The notes beneath the pieces are model-generated. The model did not search any database. It had not been told where the DNA came from and saw nothing but the letters and a program-made list of their open reading frames with translations. The position numbers and the translations under genes were made by a program. From Harmothoe impar (lineage: Eukaryota > Annelida > Polychaeta > Phyllodocida > Polynoidae): DNA of 64,000 nucleotides. Positions within the stretch are counted from its first letter, which is position 1. Each line of letters opens with the position of its first letter. Location of the stretch: the NCBI GenBank assembly GCA_947462335.1, contig OX381721.1:41814488-41878487 (forward strand). Direction: 5' to 3'. Below are positions 61,971 through 64,000 of the stretch, piece after piece.

Positions 61971-62347
61971 GTACCCCTGGACATCTACCCCTGGACATCT
62001 AGCCCCTGGACATCTACCCCCTAGAACTTTTATCCCCTTGGACATCTATTCCCTGGAATTCCAACCCCTTGGACACCTAGCCCCTGGGGCATCCACCCCC
62101 TGGGACACCTACCCCTGGACATCAACCCCCTGGACATCTAGCCCCTGCGATATCTACCCCATAGGACATCGACCCCCCCAGGACTTTCAACCCCTTGGAC
62201 ATCTATCCCCTGGGCATTTACCCCATTACAACTTCTACCCCCAAGGACATCCACCCCCTTGGACACCTACCTCTGGACATCTCCCCCCTGGGACATCTAC
62301 CCCCTTTACCCTCTAGGACTTATACCTGGGGACATCAAGCCCCTGCA
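61971..62347 (+). repeat. irregular CCCCTGGACATCTA minisatellite, forward arm
   Basis: About 22 units of 14-18 bp, consensus CCCCTGGACATCTA, with many length variants. It ends about 43 bp before the same unit resumes in reverse orientation. Confidence 0.9.
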
Positions 62348-62390
62348 CTTGCCCATATGGTTGAGTCATATTATGTGGAGGTGAGGTGCG

Positions 62391-62637
62391 AGGGGGTAGA
62401 TTTCTCCAGGGGTAGAAGTCCTAGAGAGTAAAGGTTCAGGGGGTAGATGTGAGAGGGAGTAGATGTCCTAAGGGGTAGAAGTCCTAGGGGGTAAAAGGCC
62501 TGAGGGGGCTAAGTCCATGGGTTAGAAGGCCAAAGGGGTATAAATCCTATGGGATAGATATCCTAGGGAGTAGATGCCCTAGGGGGTAGATGGTAGGCCC
62601 TGGGGTAGATTCTAAGGGGTAGACTCTAAGGGGATCC
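62391..62637 (-). repeat. same minisatellite, inverted arm
   Basis: About 16 units of GGGGTAGATGTCCTA and variants, the reverse complement of the left array. Together they form an imperfect inverted repeat of about 670 bp. Confidence 0.9.
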
Positions 62638-62690
62638 TTGCCCCGACAGCGTTCCGGTGCACTCCAAAGTACTGTAATACCCTGCTTTGC

Positions 62691-63098
62691 GACACCCGAC
62701 CTTGTCCTGCCTTGCTCTACTCTGCTCTACTCTATTTTACTCTACTCTGCCTATTCTGCCTTTCTCTGCCTGGCTCTATTCAACATGACTATGCTCTGCC
62801 TTACTCTACCTGACATTGCCTTACCCTGCATCACTCTACCTTGCACTGCCCTGCTCTTCTTTATATTACTATGCTTTGCCTTCCTCTGCCTTACCCTGCA
62901 TTACTCTGCCTTTTTCTACACTGCTCTACTCTACATTTCTCTGCTGCTCTGCCTTGCCTTGCCCTGCGCTACTCTGCCTGGCTCTATTCTACATTACTCT
63001 GCTCTGCCTTACTCTGCCCTGCTTTACATAACACTTCTCTGCCTTGCTTTGCCCTTCTCTGCTTTACATTACTCAGCTCTGCTTTACTCTGCCCTAGA
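62691..63098 (+). repeat. pyrimidine-rich CTCTGCCTTA-type minisatellite
   Basis: Units of 5 and 10 bp (CTCTG, CCTTACTCTG, TACTCTGCC) fill about 400 bp. Long Leu/Ala/Cys frames through it come from the repeat. Strand asymmetry is strong: the plus strand is mostly C and T. Confidence 0.9.
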
Positions 63099-63099
63099 G

Positions 63100-63728
63100 A
63101 GTATGCAAAACATATCTACCCAATAACCAGTACTATATATGACATACATGTATGTTTACATTTACATGACCAAGCACCAACATCCATGTGAGCAGTATTA
63201 TCATGTCTTTCTCCAAAGATTGCTGAGTATGTACATGCATTAATGACAATGGTTAAGGACTAAATGGAATGAATTATGCCATTAGGAGTGATAGTTTATG
63301 ATTTATGTCACGTGGAAAGGTTTAAACAAGCAAGATCTGTTATTGTGATGAGGGTTTGTTGACCTTTTATGTACAACAGGTTTGACCAAATGACTTTTTT
63401 GGTTAGTAGAAAGCAGTAATGAATATATGCAAATTACCACCTTATTATGCATAGCCATCCATCTGAACACTACATTTCACATGCAATAAATACATGTACA
63501 TATTGGTTTCTATCATTAGAATTATCCTTTGAATTTTATACTATTCTAAAATGAATAATATATATTTTTAAAGAATTAAAAGTAAATTTTTTACTTTATT
63601 TTTTCAATGTCATTTTACATGTAGTCACATTAATAAAAATGAATGTATCCTCTTAGAATCTGGTTCAGCATGTCTTAAAACCCCTGTATACCAAATTTCA
63701 TGCTTTCTGCCGGAAGTGCCAAACCATT
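63100..63728. other. AT-rich stretch
   Basis: No gene is seen apart from a possible minus-strand poly(A) signal (AATAAA on the minus strand, 63595-63600) about 130 bp beyond the stop of the ORF at 63729. Several TACATGTA 8-mers occur. Confidence 0.45.
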
Positions 63729-63905
63729 TCACATATTTCTTGTACTAATATACAGAAATTGTCGTCTGCATTGCACACACAAATGTCGTGTGTTCCTTAC
63801 ATAACCTTCATGAAAATCAAAAAGAACTTTCCTATACTCCCATATTATAGTGTTAGGTGTAACTGATTCTGAGTTGGAACCGCAATGAAAACAAACGTCA
63901 CTCAT
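63729..63905 (-). CDS. possible small protein or exon with two CxxC pairs
   Basis: From ATG at 63905 the frame encodes 58 residues with CFHC near the start and CVQCRR near the end, 32 residues apart, a Cys4 spacing compatible with zinc binding. A TATA box (63970-63977) lies about 65 bp upstream and an AATAAA about 130 bp downstream, both on the minus strand, so a compact single-exon gene is conceivable. The frame stays open without an ATG to about 63944. I do not recognise the family. It could also be one exon, since a GTAAGG donor-like site lies inside, or a chance frame. Confidence 0.3.
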   Translation of the reverse strand: MSDVCFHCGSNSESVTPNTIIWEYRKVLFDFHEGYVRNTRHLCVQCRRQFLYISTRNM

Positions 63906-63969
63906 ACAGTACAGAGTACGGGCAGACGACAATGGAACCTGCAAAACGGTTGTCGCTTGACAGGCCCCC

Positions 63970-63977
63970 TTTTTATA
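63970..63977 (-). promoter_or_regulatory. TATA box
   Basis: On the minus strand the context is GCGGGGTATAAAAAGGGGGC, a classical GC-flanked TATA box. A start 25-30 bp downstream (about 63945) would leave a leader of about 40 bp before the ATG at 63905. Confidence 0.45.
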
Positions 63978-64000
63978 CCCCGCCTACAATAGTCACACAA

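Noticed and set aside
62638..63126. 162-codon Leu/Ala/Cys-rich frame and two overlapping frames
   Set aside because: All three reading frames are open through the same pyrimidine minisatellite, which is the mark of a repeat rather than a gene.

Overview
This window looks like gene-poor, non-coding DNA from an animal nuclear genome. No open frame reads as a recognisable conserved protein. Bacterial gene order and ribosome-binding sites are absent. Instead there are long microsatellites, minisatellites, many short inverted-repeat elements, scattered CpG-rich patches and metazoan-type regulatory motifs (CTCF-, YY1-, NRF1-, ETS-, CRE- and nuclear-receptor-like). The element families and the strong excess of TACATGTA suggest a marine invertebrate, possibly a lancelet, mollusc or similar bilaterian. 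The species cannot be fixed from the sequence alone.

Layout. 1-8 kb: unique DNA with one piggyBac-like MITE, a palindromic MITE, a CpG-rich patch at 3.0-3.4 kb holding a 63-residue open frame, and an AT-rich block with TAATTA sites near 5.2 kb. 8-22 kb: hairpins, G/C tracts, CTCF-like sites, a 42-bp minisatellite with CRE-like cores (15.4-15.9 kb) and a 137-bp hairpin (18.8 kb). 22-34 kb: several MITEs, a unique block at 27-29 kb that becomes CpG-rich, and an (AT)n tract at 30 kb. 34-46 kb: an 84-89-bp minisatellite, two MITEs side by side, and a CpG-rich promoter-like block at 39.6-40.4 kb. 46-54 kb: a tandem duplication carrying paired CTCF-like motifs, nuclear-receptor sites, a (CCCT)n tract, a CpG-rich NRF1/ETS/CTCF patch at 51.8-52.0 kb and an ACGT cluster at 53 kb. 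54-64 kb: more inverted-repeat elements, a 12-bp minisatellite, a head-to-head minisatellite inversion at 62 kb and, at the right edge, a small minus-strand ORF with two CxxC pairs behind a TATA box.

Mobile elements. The most abundant family has ten copies plus one fragment. It has TTAA at or near its ends and mirrored termini CCCTTTAAGGGCCGCAT / ATGCGGCCCTTAAAGGG, which fits a non-autonomous piggyBac-like element. Other small families have TA-type ends (two families), T-rich mirrored ends, a 17-bp TIR and a roughly 57-bp TIR.

The most interesting regulatory pattern is about twenty matches to the CTCF core (CCNNNAGRKGGCRS type). Their orientation is not mixed evenly: forward at 11-12 kb, reverse at 14-26 kb, forward at 35-40 kb, mostly reverse at 43-52 kb, forward at 54-56 kb. 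This is the arrangement expected of convergent loop anchors. Two sites on the + strand also resemble recursive splice sites (pyrimidine tract, AG|GTATGT), so the window may lie in a very long intron or regulatory domain of a plus-strand gene. All of this is motif reading by eye; no alignment or search was possible.
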